From: Rhodomicrobium lacus
GTDB lineage: Bacteria; Pseudomonadota; Alphaproteobacteria; Rhizobiales; Rhodomicrobiaceae
Direction: 5' to 3'
Assembly: GCF_003992725.1 (NCBI RefSeq)
Contig: NZ_RZNF01000002.1
Location: 248,001 to 312,000, forward strand
DNA: 64,000 nucleotides
Shown: positions 34,646-42,590 of the stretch, piece by piece
Numbering within the stretch: position 1 is the stretch's first letter
Layout of the letters: each line of letters opens with the position of its first letter
Program-made: the position numbers and the translations under genes
The notes under the pieces: generated by a model
Told to the model about the DNA's origin: nothing
Seen by the model: only the letters and a program-made list of their open reading frames with translations
Databases searched by the model: none

Positions 34646-34772
34646 GAAGTCCGTGGGGTTGGGCGCGACCGAGATCGCGAAACAACTCCGGGACAGGTCG
34701 TGCAAGCGTCTGGCCCCTGTGAGCTTCTGAAGTTCGCTGACTACGTGCCTTCGCGCACCGTGGTGGAGACCA
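34646..34772 (+). pseudogene. Fused scraps of the resolvase and the zinc-motif gene
   Basis: 34646-34707 matches the 3' part of the resolvase gene (about 36808-36868: GGGTTGGGCGCGACCGAGAT and CAGGTCGTGCAAG-like). It is joined directly to 34708-34772, which matches the interior of the gene at about 37333-37399 (GTGAGCTTCTGAAG, CGTGGTGGAGAC). It then joins att copy B. This is what remains of element 1 after internal deletions. Confidence 0.75.
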
Positions 34773-34840
34773 ACGATGCCAATTTCTTGAGTGTTTTTAA
34801 GGACTTGAAGTCACGATGGTGCCCAGAAGAGGACTTGCTG
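34773..34840. repeat. Attachment-site copy B
   Basis: ACGATGCCAATTTCTTGAGT, GTTTTTAAGGACTTGAAGTCA, then TGGTGCCCAGAAGAGGACT, the last 19 bases of tRNA-Leu. Very close to copy C. It is followed by the left end of element 2. Confidence 0.85.
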
Positions 34841-34962
34841 GGTGCGACTTCAACTCATTGAATTAGCACCATAAAATTCGGCCAAGGTGAATTTTTGTGT
34901 GCCACAAATCGGTGCCATTAGCAAGGCCGAAGATCGCCGCTTCGGGGAGCCCAAAGGTGCTA

Positions 34963-35316
34963 TCAAAGTCCCTCCAGAGTTTTCAGCGCTGACGTTTTGA
35001 GGGAGGGTAAATCCTCCTTTACGATCGCCCAGATTTGCGCGCCGTCTATGGCGTCGTATTCATGCCGAAGGCGGTTGCCGAGGCCCTGAATGCCCGCCCA
35101 TGGCAAGCCGGGAATAACGCCTTCATCGCCGCGCTTGCGGATACGATCGAGGGCCTCGATGAGCCTTTGAAGACAGCGCTCGACGGCATCTCGCGTCCTT
35201 GCATCGGTCAGGAAACTGCCCTCATCGAGACCTGCGACATAGGTCTCGATGGCGTCGATGTTCTCGACGACCTGAGCGAGGTTTCGTGCGGTCTTAGAAC
35301 GCGACGACGCGGTCAC
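34963..35316 (-). CDS. hepT: HepT-like (DUF86) toxin, copy 2
   Basis: 117 aa, about 85-90% identical by eye to copy 1. It has the same GLGNRLRHEYDAIDG C-terminal motif with Gly in place of the usual Arg. It has a GTG start overlapping mntA by 23 bases. It lies directly inside the left end of element 2. Confidence 0.85.
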   Translation of the reverse strand: MTASSRSKTARNLAQVVENIDAIETYVAGLDEGSFLTDARTRDAVERCLQRLIEALDRIRKRGDEGVIPGLPWAGIQGLGNRLRHEYDAIDGAQIWAIVKEDLPSLKTSALKTLEGL

Positions 35317-35602
35317 GGTCTATCTCGTTCTGGAGAGATGATTTGGCCGTAGGTTCAGGCACGAGATCGACATCGCGCCCCAATGTCTCCGCAAGCCGCC
35401 CCTGCAAGCGCTCCAGAAGCCCGAAATAGGCAAGGCCGCGTGGCGTTTGCGAGGGGTCGAAGATCACAGCAAGGTCGATATCGGACTCGTCGCTCTCATC
35501 GCCGCGTGCCACCGATCCAAACACAGACAGGCTCTTCACGCCGAACTCGCGCAGCTCGGCCTCCTGATCGCGCAGTCTTTGAAGGACAAGGCCTTTCTCC
35601 AT
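35294..35602 (-). CDS. mntA: MntA-like nucleotidyltransferase antitoxin, copy 2
   Basis: 102 aa with SVFGSVARGDESDESDIDLAV carrying the intact Gly-Ser and Asp-x-Asp catalytic residues. Nearly identical to copy 1 except at the N-terminus (MEKGLVLQRLR). A TATATT box again lies just upstream (GCGCTATATTGC) with no Shine-Dalgarno. Confidence 0.85.
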   Translation of the reverse strand: MEKGLVLQRLRDQEAELREFGVKSLSVFGSVARGDESDESDIDLAVIFDPSQTPRGLAYFGLLERLQGRLAETLGRDVDLVPEPTAKSSLQNEIDRDRVVAF

Positions 35603-36001
35603 GGACAGCAATATAGCGCACCACAGGTTTACAGGAAAGGTCCGCAGCAGGCTGGCAGCCCATGTGCCCTGTCAGCGCCAAGCTTGGAGAAGGGACCGGA
35701 TGTTTTGGCGCACCCGTCGAAACCGGGGTTGGACTTTCGACCGGCGCAGAAATCCCCCCCGTGGGGGGCCTCGAGGCGATGCTTCATGCCTGACGACCAC
35801 AGCGTTGCCCAGAGAACTAAGGCTCACCCTCGAGGTCAGCATGGCCAGCTCTTGCCGTCTCCAGAAGAATGCTCAAGTATAAGCTTCCGGCCGACCCACA
35901 GCCCCAACGCCCGCGCTTTCCCTGTCGTGCCCTCCCCATGGAGCGCGGCCGGAGGATCGTGCGGACTGCGGTGGAGTCGAAGCGATACGAAGGAGGCGCA
36001 A
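35603..36001. other. Intergenic region of element 2
   Basis: 399 bases. Contains the stretch 35697-35755 shared with element 1, and the promoter and strong ribosome binding site (AAGGAGG, about 35990) of the next small gene. No other feature recognised. Confidence 0.5.
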
Positions 36002-36202
36002 ATGGCTACTGATGATGCATTTTTCGAGGATTGGGTCTCACAAGGGGTTGCCGTCGTCGACGAGAAGACAGGCCGTAAGGGATGCGTCATTGGCGGAGCG
36101 CGAGCGAGCGGCAAGCGAAAAGCCCGATTGCTGATCCTGTGGGAGGACGGAACGGACGAGACCCGGATCTCTCCCTTTGGCGTAAGGGTGGACACGCACT
36201 GA
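36002..36202 (+). CDS. Small hypothetical protein of the element
   Basis: 66 aa, MATDDAFFEDWVSQGVAVVDE at the start, then a basic GGARASGKRKARLL and WEDGTDETRISPFGVRV. It looks like a small beta-barrel (Tudor/SH3-like) but no family is recognised. AAGGAGG five bases before the ATG is the best ribosome binding site in this part of the window. It lies just upstream of the res region and resolvase. Confidence 0.75.
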   Translation: MATDDAFFEDWVSQGVAVVDEKTGRKGCVIGGARASGKRKARLLILWEDGTDETRISPFGVRVDTH

Positions 36203-36249
36203 GCGGGAATCGCCGTATCGGTTGGGTATACCTCGGCGATACGCTGCCA

Positions 36250-36336
36250 TGAGACAGTTTTTAAGTCTCATTTGAGTCGATGTTTGATTTTCGAGACACC
36301 TTTATGCTAAGGTCTAGACTCAATCGAGACATTCCG
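36250..36336. promoter_or_regulatory. Probable res site/operator of the resolvase
   Basis: Clustered inverted repeats directly ahead of the resolvase: TGAGAC-N9-GTCTCA (36250-36270), TTGAGTC (36272) against GACTCAA (36317), CGAGAC (36292) and a second CGAGAC near 36325. Several dimeric sites in about 90 bases is the usual make-up of a res locus that also represses the gene. Confidence 0.6.
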
Positions 36337-36345
36337 GAGGACATT

Positions 36346-36900
36346 ATGGGCGCACTTTATGGGTATGCACGCGTCTCGAGCATCGACCAGGACCTGAGCA
36401 TTCAAGAGACGGCCCTGAAGGCGGCCGGATGCACGGTCGTTCGCGCCGAGAAGGCGTCAGGCAAAAGCCTGAACGGCCGCTCTGAACTGTCGACCATCAT
36501 GGATTTCCTGCGCCCCGGCGACACTCTCGTCGTGACACGCATCGACCGCCTTGCCCGCAGTCTAAGAGATCTTCAAAACCTCGTTCACGACCTGACGGTC
36601 AGAGGAGCGCACCTCAAGGCCACCGAACAACCAATCGATACCTCGACGGCGGCCGGCAAGGCATTTCTCGATATGCTGGGCGTGTTTGCCGAGTTCGAGA
36701 CGAACCTGCGCCGTGAGCGGCAAATGGAAGGGATAACAGCCGCGAGGGAACGGGGCGTCTACAAGGGCCGAAAGCCAGACATCGATGCAGACAAGGTGCG
36801 GGCGTTGAAGTCGGAGGGGTTGGGCGCGACCGAGATCGCGAAGCAACTCGGGATCGGTCGTGCAAGTGTCTACAGGGTAGTAAAGGATAACACGAATTGA
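36346..36900 (+). CDS. Serine recombinase (resolvase/invertase family)
   Basis: 184 aa, the usual resolvase length. N-terminal YGYARVSSIDQDLSIQ holds the catalytic serine (Ser11 or 12). TRIDRLARSLRDLQNLV near 66 gives the conserved Arg/Asp cluster, and EFETNLRRERQMEGITAARERG the long E helix. A C-terminal helix-turn-helix (GLGATEIAKQLGIGRASVYRVVK) binds DNA. It probably resolves dimers or cointegrates of the element. GGAGG six bases upstream of ATG. Confidence 0.93.
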   Translation: MGALYGYARVSSIDQDLSIQETALKAAGCTVVRAEKASGKSLNGRSELSTIMDFLRPGDTLVVTRIDRLARSLRDLQNLVHDLTVRGAHLKATEQPIDTSTAAGKAFLDMLGVFAEFETNLRRERQMEGITAARERGVYKGRKPDIDADKVRALKSEGLGATEIAKQLGIGRASVYRVVKDNTN

Positions 36901-37042
36901 AAAACGGCCCATTGAGGCTGCGGGCATTCGCTAACGGAGATTGAACGAAGATATAGAGGTAGGGGGCAGGGCCTTGCCCCTTCACGCCGGGAATCTTTCC
37001 GCGCCCGTCCTCTCACTCACGGTCACAACTAAAGAGGTATCA

Positions 37043-37711
37043 TTGCACCACACATGCATCGTGCGGGGCTGCGGCCGCCCTGCCGCGTCCCGGTTCTCGC
37101 GGTATTGCTATCAACATAAGGCGCGAGCACGCCGTCATGGCGCGGCGACACAGCCTGCCATCACCAAGACAAGGCTTAAGCCCTTTCTCGACAGGGTCCG
37201 GAAACGGATCGCCAGAAACCCCCATAGCGACGCCTGGGCGATCCTCGACGCGCGCTGGCTGGCCCTCAGGGACACTTCAGAGGCCATGACGGCGCGCTAT
37301 CGTGCGGGCACGCCAATCTCAAAGGTCGAGCGTCTGGCCGCCTGTGAGCTTCTGAAGCTTGCTGAAGACGTGCCTGCTCGTACCGTGGTGGAGACAACGC
37401 TTGCCATGGTCGTGCTTTGGGAGCTCGAACCTCATGCCTTCGTCTCCGATGAGGCGTTCTGGGTCCAGCTAGCCAGGCGCGTCAGGGCGCTCACAGACAT
37501 GAACTACGGGGAGCGCTACGTGCACACGACGGGGCGCGTGAAGCGGACCTATCGTGACCTGTCGCTGCGCGCTTCGATTTTGATGGGGCGCTGGCTCGCC
37601 GAGACGCTCGGCATAGGCGGGCTGCACATCGCGAGACTCGAGAAGGAGGAGGCCGACCGTCAGTCTTCCGAACGGCAGAAGCTGCACGTGGCACTTCAGG
37701 AGCTTGTTTGA
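37043..37711 (+). CDS. Hypothetical protein with an N-terminal Cys/His cluster
   Basis: About 222 aa, family not recognised. The start reads HHTCIVRGCGRPA then RYCYQHKARARRHG, a C-x4-C...C-x2-H arrangement suited to zinc binding. The rest is helical and Arg-rich. The start is uncertain: TTG 37043 has GAGG five bases upstream, while TTG 36941 abuts its GGAGA. It ends two bases before the polymerase-like gene and is probably its partner. An internal piece of it survives in the element 1 relic. Confidence 0.7.
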   Translation: MHHTCIVRGCGRPAASRFSRYCYQHKARARRHGAATQPAITKTRLKPFLDRVRKRIARNPHSDAWAILDARWLALRDTSEAMTARYRAGTPISKVERLAACELLKLAEDVPARTVVETTLAMVVLWELEPHAFVSDEAFWVQLARRVRALTDMNYGERYVHTTGRVKRTYRDLSLRASILMGRWLAETLGIGGLHIARLEKEEADRQSSERQKLHVALQELV

Positions 37712-37712
37712 G

Positions 37713-39107
37713 ATGATGGAAGAGGTGCAATCGAACGCTACGGCCCATTCTCCACGTCGAAAACCCAAACCCCCGCAGCCTCAGCGCCACCGCTGGTTTG
37801 ACGCCTGGCTGAGGGCCGACGGCGACGGGCTGAAGGCTCTTGTGGATCGAACACTCAGCTTCATCGACTTCCATGAAAATCACACGGGTATGAGGGTGAG
37901 GTCGAGGCGGCCGCTCGATCTTGCCCACCATAAGGCCCGTGTCGAAGCCATCGTGTGCAATCTCGCTTATGCGGTTCTGCTCCCGCCGCCTTCGGGCCGT
38001 ATCGCGGTCAAGCTCGGCAATGGACGAAAGGGACGAACACGATACGACAGCCCGGTGATGGGAAAGACGCTCTCACCGCTGATCAACGCCTTCGATGCGA
38101 TCGATATGCTGTATGTCCATGCGCCCACCGTACGGCGCGGGGAGGCCTCCTCCATCGAGCCGACGGCCTGGTTCGCGCGGAAGGTTGAGGAGTTCGGTGT
38201 AACCCTCGGGGACTTCGGGCGCGACGTTGCGGAGGAACTCGTCCACCTCACGCGGAACACCCGGACGAGTTCTGAAAGCAAGATCAGGGAGCCGATTGAG
38301 TACGAGGACGACGCGCTTACGACGCTGCATCGGGAAAATCTCCTGAGTCTGAACCTCTTCCTCAAAAAGGCGGACATCGACTTCCTCGACGATGGAGGTG
38401 AGCCACGGGTCGATCCCTTCGACAGGACGTTGCGTCGACGTTTTGTCATTCTGAAGGACCAGGAGCCTCGCTTCGACCAGGGAGGGCGCCTATATGGCGG
38501 CTTCTGGCAAAACCTCAAGTCCGCCCGGAGGCGACAAGTCCGCATTGATGGCGAGCCGGTGGCGGTGCTCGACTACAGATCCATGTTCACACGCCTTGCC
38601 TATTGCGAGCTCGGCGCGACACCGCCTGACGGCGATCTATATGCCATCCCCGGCGCGGAGGGATACCGCAGCGGCATCAAACTCGCCATGAATTGCTTTC
38701 TCTTCGACGGTGGTCCCCGTCTGTCGTGGCCCGCAGAACTCGGAGTTGGTGTCGGCAGCGATCAGGAGGCCATCGACGATCCCGAGGGGAGGGCGGCTGG
38801 CTTTGAGGCAAGGCTTCCGGCAGGCTGGACGGTCGGGCGAACGAAGCAGGCTATACTGACGGTCCACCCCGTTCTGAAGGCTGCATGGGGGAAAAAGCTC
38901 GGCTACAGGCTCATGTTCATCGAAAGCGAGATCATGATTGCCATCCTCCAGGCGCTCGTTCAAGAGAATATCCCGGCTCTTGGGCTTCACGACGGTCTAT
39001 TAGTGGCGATGTCTCGGCAAGACCGGGCTCAGGAAGTAATGCGTGAACAGGCTCGAAGGATCGCAGGGGCTTCTTTGCCTGTGTCGGTAAAGACCGTGAG
39101 TGTATGA
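37713..39107 (+). CDS. Putative family-A DNA polymerase-like palm/fingers protein
   Basis: 464 aa. Three blocks match family-A polymerase motifs in order and spacing. Motif A: AVLDYRSMFTRLAY with Asp287, Tyr288 and Arg294 (the DYSQIELR pattern, Arg at +7). Motif B: YRSGIKLAMNCFLFDG with Arg319 and Lys323, Arg at -4 and an aromatic at +8. Motif C: ALGLHDGLLVA with His426-Asp427. GGRLYGGFWQNLKSARRRQ ahead of motif A resembles the template/primer-binding region. No 3'-5' exonuclease or 5' nuclease motifs are seen and about 250 N-terminal residues are unassigned. Could prime or replicate the element; activity is inferred. Confidence 0.65.
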   Translation: MMEEVQSNATAHSPRRKPKPPQPQRHRWFDAWLRADGDGLKALVDRTLSFIDFHENHTGMRVRSRRPLDLAHHKARVEAIVCNLAYAVLLPPPSGRIAVKLGNGRKGRTRYDSPVMGKTLSPLINAFDAIDMLYVHAPTVRRGEASSIEPTAWFARKVEEFGVTLGDFGRDVAEELVHLTRNTRTSSESKIREPIEYEDDALTTLHRENLLSLNLFLKKADIDFLDDGGEPRVDPFDRTLRRRFVILKDQEPRFDQGGRLYGGFWQNLKSARRRQVRIDGEPVAVLDYRSMFTRLAYCELGATPPDGDLYAIPGAEGYRSGIKLAMNCFLFDGGPRLSWPAELGVGVGSDQEAIDDPEGRAAGFEARLPAGWTVGRTKQAILTVHPVLKAAWGKKLGYRLMFIESEIMIAILQALVQENIPALGLHDGLLVAMSRQDRAQEVMREQARRIAGASLPVSVKTVSV

Positions 39108-39389
39108 TGGCTATTTCATGCTGCCATCTATATTGATGTTCCTCCGGGGGGATCCTCTACACCACACCCTCAATCAACATTCACATCCTCCCCCTCCATC
39201 AATAAGACCCGTAAGAGACGCCATTCGTTTCCTCTCTCGAACCCGAACGCCAAGAATCAGGACTGGTGTGATCACCTTGGCCGCAAGTGGGCCGCCAAGA
39301 CATCCCTGAGGAGTGGTTGAAGGAGCGCTCTATCCGGGCTATCGAGGCCATTACCGGCGAAGCCTTCGCAGACTTATGGAGCCACTGAC
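39108..39389. other. Decayed sequence between polymerase-like gene and BRO remnant
   Basis: 282 bases with no intact gene. One frame ending near 39387 reads IPEEWLKERSIRAIEAITGEAFADLW before its stop, which looks like the C-terminus of a lost phage-type gene. Confidence 0.4.
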
Positions 39390-39680
39390 ATGGATGACAA
39401 CCTGCCGAAAATGTTCCACTTCGATCATCATCCGGTGCCATAATCGACCGCGAGGAGGAGCCTTGGTTCGTCTTGTCGGACGTTGCGAGGTGCTAGAGCT
39501 TCGATCCGACAATGCGAGCCGGAGCCTGGACCCCGAAGGAAAGAATACCCACTACATTGTAGGGAGAAATAGGGAAACCGAACCACACCATCATCAACGA
39601 GTGCGGCCTTTACAGTCTCATCCTCACCTCTCGCAAGCCGTAAGCCAAGCGCTTAGAGAAGTGGGTGACCGCTTCCCGTT
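39390..39680 (+). pseudogene. BRO-N family antirepressor, pseudogene
   Basis: Starts MDDNLPKMFHFDHHPVP, then shifts frame and reads IIDREEEPWFVLSDVARC, GEIGKPNHTIINECGLYSLI, and LTSRKP/AKRLEKWVT, the successive blocks of the BRO N-terminal domain. Three in-frame stop codons and a frameshift break it. BRO proteins are phage and plasmid antirepressors, so this marks phage-like ancestry of the element. Confidence 0.8.
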
Positions 39681-39770
39681 GTCAGGGGCCGGCCATGGCC
39701 GATGACAAAGCCCATGCGATGCATTAACGATTCATCTCATTTCGAATGAGTCGTATTGCAGGGCAGGTCC

Positions 39771-42590
39771 ATGAACGCTGTCGAGATTGAACAGGCTATT
39801 TCCGCGCTCGCCGACCAGCCGTTCGACCCGGCAGAGTTTCCGTTCGCCTTCCTGCAAGCCTTCGGTAACAAGGAAACTACGCTCAAGCGGCTCCGCAAGG
39901 GGGAGACGAACAAGTCCGACCTAGGGGGCGTGCTCCAGACAAACAACATTCACATCGCTGTGGCTGCGCCGGGCGAAGTTACGAAGACGCTCGCCGCGCT
40001 CAAGGCGAGCCCTGCTACGGCGAAGGCCAAGGCGAAGTTCGTGCTCGCAACAGACGGCGATACCTTCGAAGCGGAGGATTTGGTTTCAGGCGAAACCGTC
40101 GCTTGCGCCTATGCCGACTTCCCGAACCATTTCGGCTTCTTCCTCGAACTGGCGGGCATCACCACCGTCAAGCAAATCCGCGACAACGCCTTCGACATCC
40201 GCGCCACCAACCGCCTGAACAACCTTTACGTCGAGCTTCTGAAAATCAATCCCGACTGGGGAAGCGCCGATCGCCGCCACGACATGAACCACTTCATGGC
40301 GCGGCTCATCTTCTGCTTCTTCGCCGAAGACACCGACATCTTCAACGGCTCGGGCCTCTTCACCGCCACCATCGAGCAGATGTGCGCGCGCGACGGCTCC
40401 GACACGCATTTCGTGATCGGTGAAGTCTTCCGCGCGATGAACACAAAGATGCAGGATCGCGGCGCGGCTAATCTCCGCCCGTGGGCCGATGTCTTCCCTT
40501 ATGTGAATGGCGGGTTGTTTTCCGGAAGCACCGATGTGCCGCGCTTCAGCAAGATCGCGCGCTCCTACCTGATCCATATCGGCCATCTCGACTGGACGAA
40601 AATCAACCCGGACATCTTCGGCTCGATGATCCAGGCCGTCGCGGAGGACGAGGAACGCGGCGCGCTCGGCATGCACTACACGAGCGTTCCGAACATCCTG
40701 AAGGTGCTCAACCCGCTCTTCCTCGACGATCTGCGCGAGAAGCTTGCCGAGGCCGGAACGAACAAACGCAAGCTCCAGAATTTGCGAAACCGCCTCGCGC
40801 GTATCCGCGTGTTCGATCCGGCTTGCGGCTCCGGCAACTTCCTCGTCATCGCCTACAAGCAGTTGCGCGAGATCGAACGCCGTATCGTGGTGGCGCTTCA
40901 GGGCGGCGCGGCGACGGACGAGGCGTTACTCGACACGGTGAATTTTCCCGGCGAGAAGACGGTGATCCCTCTCACCAACTTTCGCGGCATCGAGATCAGA
41001 GACTTCCCCGCCGAGATCGCGCGGCTCGCGCTCGTTATCGCCGAATATCAGTGCGACGTGCTCTATCGCGGTCAGAAGGAAGCGTTGCAGGATTTCCTGC
41101 CGCTCGACACTGAGAACTGGATTGTCCGTGAAAATGCTCTCCGGCTCGACTGGCTAAGCATTTGTCCGCCTACGGGAACAGGCGTGAAATTTCACGCGGA
41201 CGATCTTTTGCACACGCCGCTCGATCAGTCGCAGATCGACTTCGAGAACGAGGGCGGGGAGACGTACATTTGTGGAAACCCGCCTTATCGAGGGAGCCAA
41301 TGGCAGACGAATGAGCAGAAGTCCGATCTGAAAGCCATTTTCGAGGGACGCACAACCAACTGGAAGTCTCTCGATTATGTGGCTGGCTGGTTCATGAAGG
41401 CGGCGGACTACGGAACTAAAACCAACGCTGTCGCATCTTTCGTGTCCACCAATTCCATCTGCCAGGGCCGACAGGTCGAAACTCTATGGTCTCTTATTTT
41501 CGAGACTGGGCATGAGATTGCCTTTGCCCATACCTCGTTCAAATGGGCCAATCTCGCCAGCCACAGCGCCGGTGTTACCGTTGTCATCGTTGGCATTTCC
41601 AATCACACTGGCCGAACGCGGCTCCTGTTCTCCGATACCGGCGATAACGGGACGACCGTCAAAGATGTTGAGAACATCAACGCCTATTTGGTGCCAGGTC
41701 CGAATGTCATCGTTGGTCCGCTTTCACGGCCGATCAACGGCCTAAGTGACATGAGTTTCGGCAACATGCCTAACGATGGCGGGCATTTGTTGCTCGATGC
41801 TGACGAAGCGGCAACCGCTATCAAGAATCATGCCGTCCCCCCAAAATACGTTCGCCCCTTTATCGGCTCACAGGAGTTCGTCCGAGGGATCGAGCGACGA
41901 TGCATTTGGGTGGCTGACAACGAATATGAGGCCGCCAGTGGAAATGCTTGGCTGAAAGAGCGGTTTGAAGGTGTTTGTGCGCAACGAAGCGGATCGGGTC
42001 GCGCAACGACCAATGCACTTGCTGTAACACCCTACCGTTTTGGCGAAGTCAGACAGAAGGGCGACGAGGCCGTTATCGCCGTCGCTGCAATCAGTTCAGA
42101 GAACCGCGATTATCTGCCATGCGGGTTGCTTCCTCCCGGAACCATAATCTCAAACAAATGCTACGCCCTCTACGACGCGCCCCTCTGGAACATGGCGTTG
42201 ATCGCCTCACGCCTGCATTGGGTTTGGATTGGCACGGTTTGTGTGCGCTTGGAGATGCGTTTCTCTTACTCAAACACCCTCGGCTGGAACACCTTCCCGG
42301 TCCCAACACTCACTGAAAAGAACAAAGCCGACCTTACCCGCTGCGCCGAAGACATCCTTCTGGCGCGCGAGGCGCATTTCCCCGCCACCATCGCCGATCT
42401 TTACGATCCCGAAAACATGCCCGCGAACCTGCGCGAGGCGCATGAGCGCAACGACGAGGTGCTTGAGCGCATCTATATCGGCCGCCGCTTCCGCAACGAC
42501 ACCGAGCGGCTGGAAAAGCTGTTCGAGATGTATACAAAAATGACCTCCTCACTTGGTACGGCAAAGAAAAGAAAGGTGGGTGCACCATGA
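39771..42590 (+). CDS. MmeI/YeeA-like N6-adenine DNA methyltransferase
   Basis: 939 aa. SAM motif I FDPACGSGNFLVIAYKQLR at 348-366 and catalytic motif IV GNPPYRGSQWQ at 502-512 define a gamma-class adenine methylase. A helical N-terminal region (1-340) and a C-terminal target-recognition region (about 610-900) give the architecture of the MmeI group. I do not see a D-x-ExK nuclease motif in the N-terminal region, so cleavage is more likely supplied in trans. ATG 39771 is preferred over TTG 39756. First gene of a four-gene run; it overlaps the next by ATGA. Confidence 0.9.
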   Translation: MNAVEIEQAISALADQPFDPAEFPFAFLQAFGNKETTLKRLRKGETNKSDLGGVLQTNNIHIAVAAPGEVTKTLAALKASPATAKAKAKFVLATDGDTFEAEDLVSGETVACAYADFPNHFGFFLELAGITTVKQIRDNAFDIRATNRLNNLYVELLKINPDWGSADRRHDMNHFMARLIFCFFAEDTDIFNGSGLFTATIEQMCARDGSDTHFVIGEVFRAMNTKMQDRGAANLRPWADVFPYVNGGLFSGSTDVPRFSKIARSYLIHIGHLDWTKINPDIFGSMIQAVAEDEERGALGMHYTSVPNILKVLNPLFLDDLREKLAEAGTNKRKLQNLRNRLARIRVFDPACGSGNFLVIAYKQLREIERRIVVALQGGAATDEALLDTVNFPGEKTVIPLTNFRGIEIRDFPAEIARLALVIAEYQCDVLYRGQKEALQDFLPLDTENWIVRENALRLDWLSICPPTGTGVKFHADDLLHTPLDQSQIDFENEGGETYICGNPPYRGSQWQTNEQKSDLKAIFEGRTTNWKSLDYVAGWFMKAADYGTKTNAVASFVSTNSICQGRQVETLWSLIFETGHEIAFAHTSFKWANLASHSAGVTVVIVGISNHTGRTRLLFSDTGDNGTTVKDVENINAYLVPGPNVIVGPLSRPINGLSDMSFGNMPNDGGHLLLDADEAATAIKNHAVPPKYVRPFIGSQEFVRGIERRCIWVADNEYEAASGNAWLKERFEGVCAQRSGSGRATTNALAVTPYRFGEVRQKGDEAVIAVAAISSENRDYLPCGLLPPGTIISNKCYALYDAPLWNMALIASRLHWVWIGTVCVRLEMRFSYSNTLGWNTFPVPTLTEKNKADLTRCAEDILLAREAHFPATIADLYDPENMPANLREAHERNDEVLERIYIGRRFRNDTERLEKLFEMYTKMTSSLGTAKKRKVGAP

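Noticed and set aside
35447-36001. Extension of the 66-aa protein upstream to about 250 codons
   Set aside because: The strong AAGGAGG at the ATG 36002 and the lack of protein-like sequence upstream favour the short form.
39771-40700. N-terminal PD-(D/E)xK nuclease in the methylase, making it a single-chain type IIG enzyme
   Set aside because: I looked for D followed about ten residues later by ExK as in MmeI and did not find it; the trans-acting GIY-YIG nuclease is the better candidate. A structure prediction could overturn this.
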